Part shown: piece by piece, positions 20,221-32,583 of the stretch
Layout of the letters: each line of letters begins with the position of its first letter
Position numbering within the stretch: the first letter of the stretch is position 1
Source: Bursaphelenchus xylophilus
Lineage: Eukaryota; Nematoda; Chromadorea; Rhabditida; Aphelenchoididae
Assembly: GCA_904066235.2 (NCBI GenBank)
Contig: CAJFCV020000001.1
Coordinates: 11,031,291 to 11,095,290 of the forward strand
DNA length: 64,000 nucleotides
Direction of reading: 5' to 3'
Translations under genes and position numbers: made by a program
The notes under the pieces: generated by a model
The model's input: only the letters and a program-made list of their open reading frames with translations
What the model was told of the DNA's origin: nothing
Database searches by the model: none

Positions 20221-23200
20221 TTACAAAATGTCTTTCATCAAACAAATTACAAAAACAAATAACGAAATAAAAATTGACCCGCTACGCCCAAGAGTATTCG
20301 CCGCAGAAAAGGCGCATTTCACTCGAGTCCGTTCCAATCTCCGGACCGATGCGATGGCCGCTCGACTTCTGGTTGATTTCAACGCGTCGAAGTAACGCAG
20401 TGTCCTGACTACTGTATGCCATTCGTCAACGATTTGTTCAGCGGCTTCGGTGCGGTTTTTAGAGGAGAGGGTTGTGCCAAACATGAGGTCAAATGCGCAA
20501 CTGGAATGGAGATCACCACGGACGTGGTCTTGACGGCAGACGTCTGAAAGTGGATCAAGTATTAATACATCTAGAGGTCTTTATAATAAGAAAATACGGG
20601 GATTTGAGGGATAAAGGAGTCATTAGGAAAATGGCATAATATTTTTACGTAAAGACTAAACCAATTTTAGTTCTAGGATTTTCGGGAAATCCAGTTAAAT
20701 TGGTCCCTAAAAATACTTCCCTAGATTTTAGCATCAGCTTTCTTGCTGCAACTGAGATATTCAAAAACCATATTAAAATAGATAATGCATTAAATTCGTG
20801 AAAATTTTAGCTTGCGTTTTGCCTTGTCAACCGGGATATTCTGCAAATTTTACCGACGTTTGGCCATAACTTTCCTAGTTTCTCCCAGAAAAAATTGATT
20901 TTTTGTAGAAATGTTGTCATCTCCGGTTGGCATAATCATGACATTTTTCATGACCAAAATTTGGCAAAAAGTGTCAAGCCTTTGCCAACTTTTTGACCAA
21001 AATTTTCGATCATTTTTACAAAGAAACGCTTTTATAAAATCTCTCGGAAAAAAAATTATTCTTAATTTGAGCCAAGTTCCATTACAGGGTCTTTCAAAAA
21101 ACGTGAAGGAAAGTAGGAGGCTATAACTTTCGGCGGAGGCGGCGCAGAGAGCTCGTTTTTGGAACATGTATTTTTAAGCAACATTATTTTTTGCCTACGA
21201 AATAACAAGCTTTTAGAGTGCAAACTGAGGTCGCTACGACCTTCTGAAGTAGAGGCATCTCTACCCCGAAAACCAGGTTTTTTCGGTTGAAAATGATCGA
21301 GAAATTTCGGTCTTTTTCGGTTGAAAATCACCAAGAAATGTCGGATTTTTTCGGGGGTTTCGATAGAGTTGACGTTGAAAAAAGGGATGGATGTTGCCAA
21401 AACGTTGGAAATTAAGCAAATATTCGGCTACTCTTTATTCTGACACTTGGGCTAGCCAGTTTTTGCTAGCAGTTTTAAAGCTTGGTTGTCATTCCTGCCC
21501 TTTGACGCCTATTACACCCTTTGACTAGTTTTTATAAGACTTCACAGCCATTCTGGTGCCTTGGCTAGCCGATTCCAGGTTCCTCAAATCCCTAAATGAT
21601 GTCACGCTTCTTCGCGGAAGATACTGAAAAATAAACTCGAAATCTGCCCCAAGTTGAGGCTAGCCGAATATTTGCTTAATTTCCAACGTGTTGGCAACAT
21701 CCTTCCCTTTTTTTCAGCGTCAACTCTATCGAAACCCCCCAAAAAATCCGACATTTCTTGGTGATTTTCAACCGAAAAAGACCAAAATTTCTCGATCATT
21801 TTCAACCGAAAAAACCTGGTTTTCGGGGTAGAGATGCCTCTACTTCAGAAGGTCGTAGCGACCTCAGTTTGCACTCTAAAAGCTTGTTATTTCGTAGGCA
21901 AAAAATAATGTTGCTTAAAAATACATGTTCCAAAAACGAGCTCTCTGCGCCGCCCCCGCCGAAAGTTATAGCCTTCTATTCCTTCACGTTTCTTGAAAGA
22001 CCCTGTAAAATTTTAGCGTCGCAATTGAACTACTTTCTTCGTAAATCCGGGCCAAATATCATTTTTCCCATTTTGCAAAATCCTCAACAAATTTTCTTAC
22101 CATAAGCCTCGGGTTTTTCGTACTTTGTCCTCCTAAGTCCCTGACATTTCGTGAAAGTGTTGGTCTCTTCAATGGCCTCTCTAACATTATGTACAGCCAA
22201 CGGACAGCCGGTCAGACAAAGTTGGCGGAGCGGCGAGTCGTCGTACTCGAGATGTAACACCTTCTCCGGAGTATTCACAACGACCGCCAGTCGACAGTTT
22301 TCAATCTTGTGGATCACAATCTCCGTTGCCAGGTAATTAACAAAGATTCGAATTGTGGATTCATTCCGCTTGGCCAGACTGAGAGGAGGATCATTGTCAT
22401 CACCGGCGTAGGTTGTGCCATCGGTAAAGGCGTTCGGAAGACGGGGGTCTTCTGCGTCCGCCTGGTAGATACGCGTCTCTTCGCAGAGACTGTTCGAACG
22501 TAATATAATGGATACCTGAAAGGGGTTATTGTTTTATGCATATTATTGTATCTCTATGTATTCATCGAAAATTGAATGTTAGTTTTGAAAGTGCCTCTCC
22601 CAATAAAATATTTCTAATTTATTACAAGTTTCGGCCTAATAATCCCGATTTTTTCTGCAAAATCAAATCAGAAAATCAACCTCAGGTATGTCTTCAAAAC
22701 AGCTCAAAACTTTTTGCTCAAAATGTGGCCCAAGTTTCATCCAAATCGCTAGAGCAGGTGTACAATCTGGGTACTTGTTGCTGTTTTGCATATTCTACTT
22801 GTGTTTCTCTACTACTCATTTGAAGATAGATCATTGGATTTATCCCACATGGCGCCTGGAATGTCATTTTTTCTTTTCACGCCATTACACAATGTCGGCG
22901 TCTCCGTCTGAATCGGTAAAAGAGAATTGAAGGATCAAGAAATTTAGTTTCTAAAAAAGACTTTCGTGAGCGATAATATAGAGTAGCTACAGAGAAAAAG
23001 GTTTCCAAAATGATATTGTAAAAAAGTTTCTGCAACGCGCGATTCAATAAAAATTTTGTTTGTGTCTGAAAATTTTTCTGTTCAAGCAATCTTTGGACAA
23101 TTTTCAACTTGAAAAATATTACGATTTTTCTATAATTAGCCAAAATTTTGTGCATGCGCTAATTGATAAACTTGACCCAAGCTTGATCAAAATTCATATG

Positions 23201-26200
23201 TCTACCATCTTTGATTTACTTTTATTTACTGTATAAGCCATTCTTCACATCTCTCCAATTACCAGATTTTGACAAAACTAACGTTCCCTACTGTCATCAA
23301 AAGTTCAATTTCACATCCAAATTACAGTACGCCTAACCCTACAATTCCCGAGCATTGTGCCCGGCGGCGGAAGCGCACGATATAAATCTTTTTCCCAAGT
23401 TTATGGGCGCCGCGCTGTCTCCATTTCCACGAAGAGCGGAAGCGGTTCGTCGACGTTCTGTCTACTGATTCGTCGACGGAACGCCGTCGTAAATCAATGG
23501 CGCGCAAGAGCCGCCGGTTTTGCGGGAAACCGAAACCAAGTTTACGGGTCGACGGGCTTTGAAAAGTTTGGAAATTAATCGATTAGAGCGTCCGCAAATC
23601 GGTGAATTGTGTTGGTGGATAAGGAGCGGGTGACATCAGGAAGTGTAATTTGCACAGAAATTAGGTTGAAATTGCGGAGTTAGGGGTACAAATTGATCGT
23701 TGATGAGCTACACGCAGTTTTCTGTACAATGAATCGCAAGAAACCAAAAAATTTGCTTGTTATAGAAAAGGTTTTGTTATGCGAGAGTTCGTTTTGGCCT
23801 TCAATTGAGCCTTGACTCCGCTGGAATTGTTCGTTATAGACAGTTTTTATTACGAGAGTTTTTTACAGAGATTTTACTGCATTATCATTCAAGAAAGGCC
23901 TTTTAAAAACGCAATTTCTTGATCAAATTTCTAGAAGATCAAAATGAAGACCTTAATAGACGATTACAGTAAAATTCAGCGGCTACTCAAAAAGAAACAT
24001 GTACCAAAAAACGGCCATTAAATGACTTCCGTCCCAATTCTCTTTTACTGGTTCAGACATCTGCGCGGAAACGCCGACATTGTGAAATGGCGTGAAAAAT
24101 AAAAATGACAGTCCAGGCGCCATGTGAGAGAAATCTAATGACCCGTCTTCACAGGTGTAGACACATATGGAAAATGTCAAAGTTTGGCAGACTTCTAAAT
24201 ATCAGTCTGTCGGGAAAATAATAAGCATTCTGTTGTATCGAAAGTCGCATCGCCGCCGAGAAAATGAATTTTGTCGCGATAAAAATGATTTTTCACTTCT
24301 TGGGCACTGCGACACTGTGTTCATAATTTTCCCGACAGATGATACAACCGTCTGAAGAATAAACCTGAATTCAAAAAAGAAGTGTTTGTTATAGAGAAGT
24401 TTTGTTGTACAGAGGTCTCACTGCCCACACATAAAGAGTTGAAATTTCGGAGGAAGAAATCCATTTTTACCCCTGGTACAACGAACTCCGGTACAACAAA
24501 AAGTTGTCTATTGAACAATTTCACACGTCCCAAAGGTTAATTTTAGGCCAAAACAAGCGCTCAACAACCAAAAAATGTGTGGCCCCACTATAACAAACAC
24601 ATTTTTTTTATTCCCTTGTAATTTTTCCGTTGTGTAAAATAGTAGCATTAAAATTTTCCACGACTTGCCTTTGAAACAACAACCAATGGATATTGCGAAT
24701 ATGTTTCGGGCCGCGTTGTCACCTGTAAAATCGAATTGTAACCACCATAAAAAGGGTAAAAAATTTTTAAAAGTTGGGCTTAACTTACCTGTACAACCAA
24801 AAATTTGTTGTCAATCAAGGGCCGAGTGCCGATTTCAGCACAAGTTTCCATGGCCCCATCAGTGCGGCGGAGATGGGCGCGGCCGAAAAACGCGCATGTT
24901 CGTTGATCTTCTCGCGGCATGGCGGAGCAACTAAAATTTTTTTTATTTTCATATTTTTTTAAACTTTTTTTGACGTATTTTTAAAAAATTGGGTTGTTTT
25001 TGATTGCAATGCAACCTCTCCACACCGAATTCCTGCTAGCGAAACTTGTCTACTACTAACATTGTTCTGAGAACCGAAGAATTGAATTTAGGCCAAAACG
25101 AACCCCCGTATAACGAAACTTTTTTACAGTAAACAATTTCTTGCTCGCTATGTTTACTCGTATGCAAGAATCATTTTTTTCAAGTTTTAATCTTTTAATG
25201 TCTACTCCAACATATAATTCATACGTTTGCTGCTCCCGACTTGTCTCCAACGCCGGCAACGTCTCTTTCTCGCATCGAAACCGCTTCCATCGCTGATTGG
25301 CGGCGGTAAAAGATGAGTGGAAGTGTAAGAACGATCGGCATTCGGTCTGGATTGTCGTCAGACATTGAATATACTCGAAAAGCACCTGAAATTCGATTTT
25401 TTTTTTGGTTTTTTAAGCTTTTTCTTTAATGATCATCAAGACCAATGTTTAATCTTTCATGAAGGGGGATCGTAAAGTCGCCGCGATTTGTTTTAACATA
25501 AATTTTATCACGGAAAACGCGCTCCGAGCAATAAAACAGGACAAAAAAGGGCGTTTTCTCCGGGTGTTTCCAAAATTCAATGTTCTCGCAACTTTGCCCC
25601 TGAAAAACAAGTAATCAACGAGATAAATGTAATCAATATTTATCATGTGGGAGTACAGTGGAAGCTCTGCAAAACAAGACCTGTCTACGACAAAAAATTA
25701 GGGGTCTTGTGGTCGTTTTCAGGTCGAAATTAACTTCTGCAGAAATAAAACATTGCTATAACGAATGTGTTTTTTTTTTGGTATCTTCCAATTCGCTGTA
25801 CAGAGGTTTGGCAGCAATTTTTTTAAAAATGATGAGAGAGAGAGAGAGAGAGAGAGAAAAGAGACTATAAGAAAACTGGAGAGACGGGAAAACACTTTTT
25901 TGGACTTTAGGAGCCAAAAACCAGAGTTCTATTTGCATGAAGCTCAATGTTTCCGCAAAAACATCTTTTTTTCTACTCCTATTTTGCAAAGTTAGCTTCG
26001 TGCCAAAAATGTTTTCTTTCTACAATAAATCATCAACGGAAATTTACCACAAAGTCATCAAAAAAGGCATTTTAGAAATGCTCACGCTCCCTTACCGCAC
26101 AATACTCCGGGCTCTCCGTCGGATTCAAGACTTTGTCATGCATCAGTTGCGAGTATCTGCCGGTACAATCTTCGACCTTGCAAGGGAAAACTGAAAAATT

Positions 26201-26369
26201 GGGGTGGCAACATTCCAACGCGTATTTTACAAATTCGACAAATTTTCAATACCGTATTTTAAAGATTTAAAAAACGCTTACCAATATTGTTCATAGAGAA
26301 AAGCAGTATTATGCAGAGGGAGTTCCAACAAACTCGCGTCAGTTGGAAGCGATAGGCTTCCGCCGCCAT
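20221..26369 (-). CDS. drag-1: repulsive guidance molecule / DRAG-1 type GPI-anchored BMP co-receptor
   Basis: RGM proteins are cell-surface co-receptors for BMP signalling; in C. elegans DRAG-1 acts in the Sma/Mab body-size pathway. Exons, minus strand: 26369..26282, 26190..26096, 25385..25225, 24930..24789, 22515..22101 and 20543..20221; every phase fits and the product is 407 residues. Order of parts: signal peptide (NSLCIILLFSM); first Cys region FPCKVEDCTGRYSQLMHDKV and YIQCLTTIQTECRSFLHFHS (RGM N-terminal domain); a partial von Willebrand D domain with TCAFFGRAHLRRTDGAMETC and GTRPLIDNKFLVVQ; RIYQADAEDPRLPNAFTDGT and CLTGCP; then DLHSSCAFDLMFG; and a hydrophobic tail (SGSIFISLFVFVICLM) fitting a GPI signal. 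The vertebrate FGDPH autocleavage motif reads FGRAH, so the acid-labile Asp-Pro bond is absent. Introns are large and full of repeats, including one that is nearly filled by a palindrome. Confidence 0.9.
21083..22008. repeat. long inverted repeat filling intron 5 of the RGM gene
   Basis: Left arm about 21083-21431 and right arm about 21658-22008 are reverse complements, with outer ends cagggtctttcaaaaaacg and its complement, and inner ends around gaaattaagcaaatattcgg and its complement. The spacer of about 226 bases is unique. The mirrored open frames of 112-115 codons follow from the symmetry. Confidence 0.9.
22826..22930 (+). repeat. dispersed repeat, family 4 (copy A)
   Basis: Contains catggcgcctgga, tttcacgccatt and cacaatgtcggcgt in the same order as the inverted copy at 24035-24150. 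Both lie in intron 4 of the RGM gene. The reading frames across it differ between copies, so it is not an exon. Confidence 0.75.
23350..23565. promoter_or_regulatory. GC-rich island inside an RGM intron
   Basis: GC content is clearly above the flanking intron, and the block contains several CG-rich near-palindromes (gtcgacg, cgtcgacgg, gccggcgg-like). No splice-flanked exon or family protein is visible. It could be an intronic enhancer, an internal promoter or an old repeat. Composition is the only support. Confidence 0.25.
24035..24150 (-). repeat. dispersed repeat, family 4 (copy B, inverted)
   Basis: Read on the minus strand it gives catggcgcctgga, tttcacgccatt and cacaatgtcggcgt as at 22826-22930, followed by a matching gtaaaagagaatt. 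The two copies share their borders within about 100 bases. Confidence 0.75.
25834..25857 (+). repeat. GA dinucleotide microsatellite
   Basis: About 12 GA units in intron 2 of the RGM gene. Likely length-variable between individuals. Confidence 0.95.
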
Positions 26370-29300
26370 AACCACATTATTGCATTGTCTTCGGCGGCCA
26401 ATTTCAAAAACTTTCGGCTACGGCAGGGCAATACAGTGATAAGGGGTTGTCTTTTATTTTTGATTCTTTTCTTTTAACTGAAGGAGTTGTGGAAACTTGG
26501 AGATCTAAAATTGAAAATCGCGAGTTGAAAATGAATAAGAACTCGCTTCATGTTTATAGGGGATAATATCATGATATAATATATATTATACTCGTATTTC
26601 AATGGTTGGATCTTGATGGAATTTGTGACAAATGAAGATTAGGGTTTCATATGACACATGTATCATAAACTTTTCGCTTATAGGACAGCAACAAAGTCAA
26701 GATTTTTAAACAAAAAAATCCAAAGATTTTAATTTTTTCGCAAATTTTTGGGTTCAAACTGATTTTTAGAGATTCAGGTGCAATAAACCGTTAAAAAATT
26801 ACTCTTTCCTCACTAACTGATCCCGACATTATTGAAAAACGTTCTTCTCTAACCGTCTCTCCTAATTTCCTGTAGTCTCCTGCCTGCAACGATCGTTGAA
26901 AATCTTGGCTTAGCTTGCAAACCGCGGGCTAAAACTTTCAGTATTTCAGAAATTAGAGCACGTTAAACACCACTTTAAACCTTATAAAATTATGCTAACT
27001 AAAGCGTAATTTATGCGCAACAAACTCCCCTACAGTAAAGCCTGTCTTTAACGACAATTTCAAGGGGCAGAAGGGCCAATTGCGGGCCAAAATGAAATTC
27101 CGTGTAACAAAGCCCTTCAATGACAAATCTATTTTTTGACCGCTGCGATTTGTTGCCCAGAGGTTAAGTTGCGTTTCAAAAAACATTTTCTCAAGACTCA
27201 AATTTCAATTTTCAGAAATCTGAACCTCATCCAGCCCCATTAATGAATCGCAATAAAACTCCTCAAAACTTCTGTTTTCCGCAGAAAAAGTAGGTCCCCT
27301 ACCGAGATCCCGACTCCATAACCATCTCCAACCCCACAAAAAAAAGCCATGTAAAAAGGGCTTGTAAAATGCGAGAACCCGAAGCGCACGCCCCTCACCG
27401 TGCTGCCCATAAAAGGGAAGGCGCGTGAAGAGATCGTGAACGGAAGTCGCCTTCAAGGTTACAGATTTGCCAAGGGCTTGTAACCCGATCCCCGCCACAC
27501 AAAACAACGCAAATTTTTATAGAGCTGGTTTCGCCGGCGCGCCTAATCAACCACGAAGGAGTGTTTACTCGGAAAGGGGAAGGGGAGAGTTATCGACGAA
27601 CACGCTCAACTGACTATGTGACGTAATCGAGTGATTTTTGAAAGCTTAGGCGACAAAATGTCGGGGGAAAGGGAATTTGTTAACGGCGGGTGTGGAATTG
27701 GAAAGATTTGGCAAGAGAGGCAGGGTAAAATACGATATGAATAGGTTGGGTGTGATTTGTGAGCACGGGTTGAGGTGTAGAGCTGGGTCAAATACGAGCT
27801 TTTGAATGAAAATATGGTATTATGTTTAATAAGACTTTTTTAGGCTGTCGCTCGCGTGTCCCGACTTTTCAGGTCAACACAAAACGATCAATATGGGGCG
27901 TACGGCAGGTGGATGTCCAAAAAACTTTCGTAGGAAGTCTTATGCTATCCTAGGACTCAATTAATCTTATTATCATTACTATATAATAACAAAGCCTTCT
28001 CCTAGCCTCCCTCACGCATACAACGACAAACCGAGGCGATCCATAGCATCGTTGCGCCGACCTGTCGCTGACCCGAAAAGTCGTAGCGCCGTCAAATTTT
28101 GTAAAACCCGGATACTTTTTATAAATTAGCCGCTAAAAAATAATTAAACCCTCATTTCGGCTATAAAATTGATCCGCATCTGCATATCAAAGCCGAGAAA
28201 ATGTCATTTCATTCCCAAAAAAACAAAACCCGATGCGAAACAAAGAGAAAAGTGCGAAAAGATGGTCCCTGAGCGCGCCCCAACGGTGTTTTAATGGGAT
28301 TCGGTGATTCGTTGAAGGGCATCCAGAATCCCTCTCCCTTTGCGAGCGAACTTTGCCTGCTTTTGTGCGCCAAAATATGAAATATGAGTCGAAATTGAAT
28401 GGGTGGGCCATACCTGGGAGAGGAGGTTTTTGATTTTTGAAAATTTTTGAGGGAAAATGATTTTTTCGCGTCCCGACTTTTCGGGTCGACGGCAGTTCGG
28501 GTAAACAACCAAAAAAAGTTTGTAGGAAGTGTCTGCAAGACCTGGCCAAGCCGTGGATGGTCGGCGAACGCTCGGCGAAGGCTCGGCGGAGCCTCGGCGA
28601 AGGCTCGGCGGAGACTTCTTGCAATATGTCCACTTTTTCTAATTTTAGCTATTATTAATAGTAACGTTAGTTTTCTTTACTCTGGTTTATTGTAACATAT
28701 AAAAGACCAAAATTTGCGGCAAGAAACGAACATCCGTAATTTTTATCTTGATATTATTGATGTGAGTAGCTCAGATTAGATGAAACTTGGCTCAAACTTA
28801 AAATAGAAGTTTCTACAAAAAACCAAAAGTTTCTGGCTTGGTCCTTATCAAAACTCCCAAGATTTTTAAGCAGAAAGTGGCTGCAAAGCAAAGCAAGATT
28901 TTTTGGGAATTGATTTGTGGCCTAGACCAAATACTGAGGCAATAATTGAGAGGAAAAAAACTGAAATCTGTCAATTGCGGCAATAATAGTTTTGTCCCTG
29001 AAAAACGGCGAAAAAAGAAACGGAAAATAAAACGATTGTAAAATACGGTCTGACCCATAATTTTGGATGAAAATTTTACAATGCAAAAAAATGCCTGATT
29101 TTTTGTCATAGCAACCGGCTGACCTTGGAGATCGCCAAAAAAGGACTATAAAATGGAACGAGTTATATTTGGAAATCTGGATCCCTAAACAAGGGAAAAT
29201 AAATAATCGGCATCAGATTGCGCGGGACCGAAAATTTTACGCGAAAAGGAAGTCAAAAAAGGCCCGAGTTATTTATGGCACATATGCAAATTGACTTGGA

Positions 29301-30356
29301 GAAGGCGGTCAAAACAATACCTCTTTGAAGAAAAAATAATTTTAATGAGTATAAAAGCCCAAATTATAAGAGTAATGGATGTCTATTTAGAAGTCCTAAT
29401 GACAAAAAAAATTTCCTTTTTTTCGAAAATTCGAAATTTTTTTTGTCATCACAGATATTTTTCTTTGACTTCAAAATTTGCAATTTTGTTTGGGTATAGA
29501 GTATAATATTTCTACAAAAAAATGAGCTTTCCCATTCGAAATACAAAAAGAAATGGTCGAAGAACACTTTTTGTCTGCCCTCTCTCCTCATTTTGCATGA
29601 TCTCTCGTCTAGATAGCTTGTTGAATATCTCAGCCCTTCTTGCAAAGTATGAGCTAAAACTTTTAGGAAATAATCTGTGGCCCATACGGAAAATCTAGAA
29701 AAATTTTGAAGGAAATATCACTTTTGCAACTTGAGAATTTTGCATAGCAAAAAACGATGTAGTACAACGAAAAAAGATCTCAAAATTACTCTTTAAACTC
29801 ACTGATTATGTCCAAACTAATATAATAAAATTGCCTGAAATTCATCGTAGTACCCAATCAGGTTGGCCCAGCCCCCCAAAGAACCGATGATTAGTCGACA
29901 AACAAAATAAAAAAAGAGTAAATTTCCGTTTTCTCCTCACTCTTTTCCCGCCATCCCGACGCCATTAACCCTCGTTTCGGTCGTTATAAAAAAGATATCG
30001 AAGGATTCTGTTATCAGTCCCAGTCATGTGCTGCGGACTCGTCGTCGGTTTTATAAAGTTTGCCGCAGGGTAAACGGGGTGGTGGTTACCGTAAAAGTTC
30101 AATTTTTGGAGTCCACAGAGATGAAGTGGATTCGAATTAATTGAAAAATGCAATTTTGGCAAATTTGTTTTCATACCCGGAATATTTCAACCAAAAATCA
30201 AACATTTTTTGGTAAAAAAAATTTCAAATTTCCGAAAAAAATCGCTCAAAAAATATCGTATTTTATCCCAGACTCAACAATAAGTCTTCATCTAACATTT
30301 CAGATAACTATTTACTATATATACCTTTTCATTGATACAAAAAAATGGGTTCAATC
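26370..30356. other. spacer upstream of the RGM gene, with repeats and GC-rich block
   Basis: No gene is recognised in about 4 kb. A GC-rich block at about 27290-27600 lies upstream of the RGM start and may be regulatory. Family 3 repeat pieces lie at 27850-28095 and 28465-28665. Decayed family 2 phrases occur at 28770-28810 and 29600-29680. Two exact GTAAAATACG motifs are at 27725 and 29039. The 148-codon minus-strand frame at 28187-28633 runs through the family 3 repeat and is not supported as a gene. Confidence 0.5.
28465..28665 (-). repeat. dispersed repeat, family 3 (inverted copy)
   Basis: Reverse complement of about 17960-18200: it contains cgtcccgacttttcgggtcg, a cctacaaactttttttgg-type segment, and several units of aaggctcggcgg at 28568-28612 where the other copy has fewer. 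The unit number difference points to local expansion of a 12-15 base repeat. Confidence 0.75.
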
Positions 30357-32583
30357 TTAATCATCAAGTGTAATATCCTTGAACAAAAAAGCCATCGATT
30401 CCTTGTTCTGAATGCGTCGAATGGCTTCGCAAAGGATCATGGAGATGTCTACCGTCTTGATTTTGTGACAACGCATTTTCTGGACTTCATGGGGGACTGT
30501 GTTGGTCACAATGACCTAAAAATTATATTACACTGATATCCACCAAAATTATTTCCAAAAAAAAGTGTACAACAAGCTCACTTCATCAATACACGAGTCT
30601 TCAATGATTTTGGGGGCATCAGCCGACAGAATTCCATGCGTAGCGACCACATAAATCTTGTAGGCACCTCTTTTTTTGAGACATTCAGCCGCGGCGACGA
30701 AGGATTGGGCCTCATCGATGATATTGTCCACAAGAATTGCAATTTTGCCTCCAACATCCCCCACAACAGTCAATGGAGGCTTTTCCTTGGCAGTCTTAAA
30801 ATTTCAGAGACTTTTTTGGCACTTTTTATATGATCCTTACCAAAACTGGGAACAATTCATAAGTCGCGTTTCCCAATGTTGCCCCTTGACTGGACGAACT
30901 CAACCTTCCAGAGCTAGTTGTAGGGCGATCTTGGTTTAATGGCGGGCTTTGACGGCCATCGTGCTTCAACGTTCCATCACTTTCGAATTTCGGCGCTTCC
31001 CCATGGATAACAGCGATGCCCAAACGAAGACGATCCGCATAACTGGTGGCCTTAAAATAATTTGAATCAAAATTTCTTTCCTCTATCAGTAAGAAATTTA
31101 GCTCAAAAACACATATAAACGGAAATTTTATATTAACCATGAGAAAATTATATTACACCAGACCAAAAATTGAATAACAAAAAGAGCATTTTTGCGTACC
31201 TTATGCATAACCTCAGCGCTCTTGGCTACAATCACAGCGTTTTTAAAGTCCGGAATGTTCTCTCTGATGTATTGGAGCAAGTACGGCGAGGCTCGGAGAT
31301 TATCCACAGGAATGGAGAAGAACCCCTGAAAAAACGAAAAATTAATGACAAAATCAAATCAAAAAAGGTATAAACAGGAAGAATAGAGCCTTCTACACAA
31401 AATGATATCACTTTCCAATAAAATTTTTTCATTTTAGGTACCTATGTTGACCAATTTGCCTTGTTAAACCAGAAGAAGACCAATCCAGATCAACAACCTC
31501 AGCCAGATGAACTCCCAAATCTTCGAATTCATCAAGTGAAGTCATGAAATCGAGGGTATTAGTCTATTGTTACCTTAATCTTGGGTTTGAGGTCATGAAA
31601 AACCTCGTGAACAAGTTCAAGTTGGTTGACATAAAATTTGCCAAAATTCGTTGTAATCCGTTCTATTCTTTTTTCGGACAACCAACAACAAATTTTGGTA
31701 GATTTTATGACAACCGACTCGAACTTGTTCACGAAGTTTTTCATGACCTCAAGATTAAGGTAACAATAGACTAATTCCCTCGATTTCACGACTTCATTTA
31801 ATGAATTCGAGGATTTGGGAGTTCATCTGGCTGGAGTTGTTGATCTAGAATGATCTTCTTCTGGTTTAACAAGGCAAATTGGTCAACAAAGGCACCAAAA
31901 ATGAAAAAAAAATAATGAAAATTGACAGCATTTCGTGTAGAGCACTATATTCTTCCTGTTAAACCTTTTTTCCACGGATTCGAGGATTTTGAGGTTCACC
32001 TAGCTTGTGTTATCAACTGAGTTGCATCTTCTTGCAGTTTAATGGTAACTTTGGCCACTTTTTTTATCAAATTTCTCTCACCTGGATCTCTTTCTTGTAC
32101 AAGTCCAAAGAAACCATTCTACTAGCACCAGCCCGGCAGATCATATCAGCAATCAACTTCATCGTAACCGCGGACCGACGCAGCATCCTACATTGCTTCG
32201 AATACGGGAGATACGGCATGATTACGGTAACAGTCTTGGCCGACGAAGTTTTGCAAGCGTACATCAAAATAAGCAGCTCAAAAATGTTGTTGTTAACGTC
32301 TTTAGAAGCCGACTGGATGATGAACACGTGCTTTCCTCGTACACTCTGCAACGAATATATCATTTTAGGTATGAAACACAGATTTTTTCGCTCAATTGCC
32401 ATGAATAATATAAAAAATCAAAATTACCTGTTTGATATCCACACTAGTCTCACGATTGCTCTTGTTGTAGACCACGGCTTCTCCCATTCGCACTCCCATC
32501 CGCTCGCAGACCAGCTGAGCCAAGGTTGGATGGGCATTTCCAGTCAATATGACCATTCCCGAGCTCTCGTCCGACAAACTCAT
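30357..32583 (-). CDS. phosphoribosyl pyrophosphate synthetase-associated protein (PRPSAP family)
   Basis: PRPSAP proteins are catalytically weak relatives that bind and restrain PRPP synthetase, which feeds nucleotide synthesis in the cytosol. Exons, minus strand: 32583..32428, 32345..32082, 31325..31200, 31050..30841, 30794..30582 and 30515..30357; all are whole-codon exons giving 375 residues. Conserved blocks are [89 protein letters not shown] and the end [20 protein letters not shown]. The insert of about 40 residues between HGEAP and KEKPP is the mark of PRPSAP against catalytic PRPS; here it is Ser/Thr/Pro-rich. The PRPP-binding loop reads [10 protein letters not shown] where the enzyme has VDDMADTCGT, so strong activity is unlikely. 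Starts 374 bases from the divergent mitochondrial recycling-factor gene. Confidence 0.92.
31439..31895. repeat. near-perfect hairpin element in PRPSAP intron 2
   Basis: Arms about 31439-31657 and 31679-31895 are reverse complements with only about 20 bases between them. Shared phrases are gtctattgttaccttaatct and its complement, and ccaatttgccttgttaaacc and its complement. One strand would fold into a stem of more than 200 pairs, and it lies within a transcribed intron. Confidence 0.9.

Noticed and set aside
22826..24150. The two family 4 copies as duplicated exons of the RGM gene
   Set aside because: They are inverted relative to each other, their frames differ, and the RGM model is complete without them.
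25449..25646. Open frame in RGM intron 2 that could be an extra exon (with acceptor near 25600)
   Set aside because: Exons 26190..26096 and 25385..25225 join in phase without it, and known RGM proteins have nothing at this place.
25834..25857. Possible CRISPR-like or tandem array
   Set aside because: It is a simple GA microsatellite; there are no spacer-repeat arrays anywhere in the window, and this is a eukaryotic genome.
28187..28633. 148-codon minus-strand frame
   Set aside because: It runs through the family 3 repeat; the part outside the repeat has no recognisable domain and overlapping frames are equally open.
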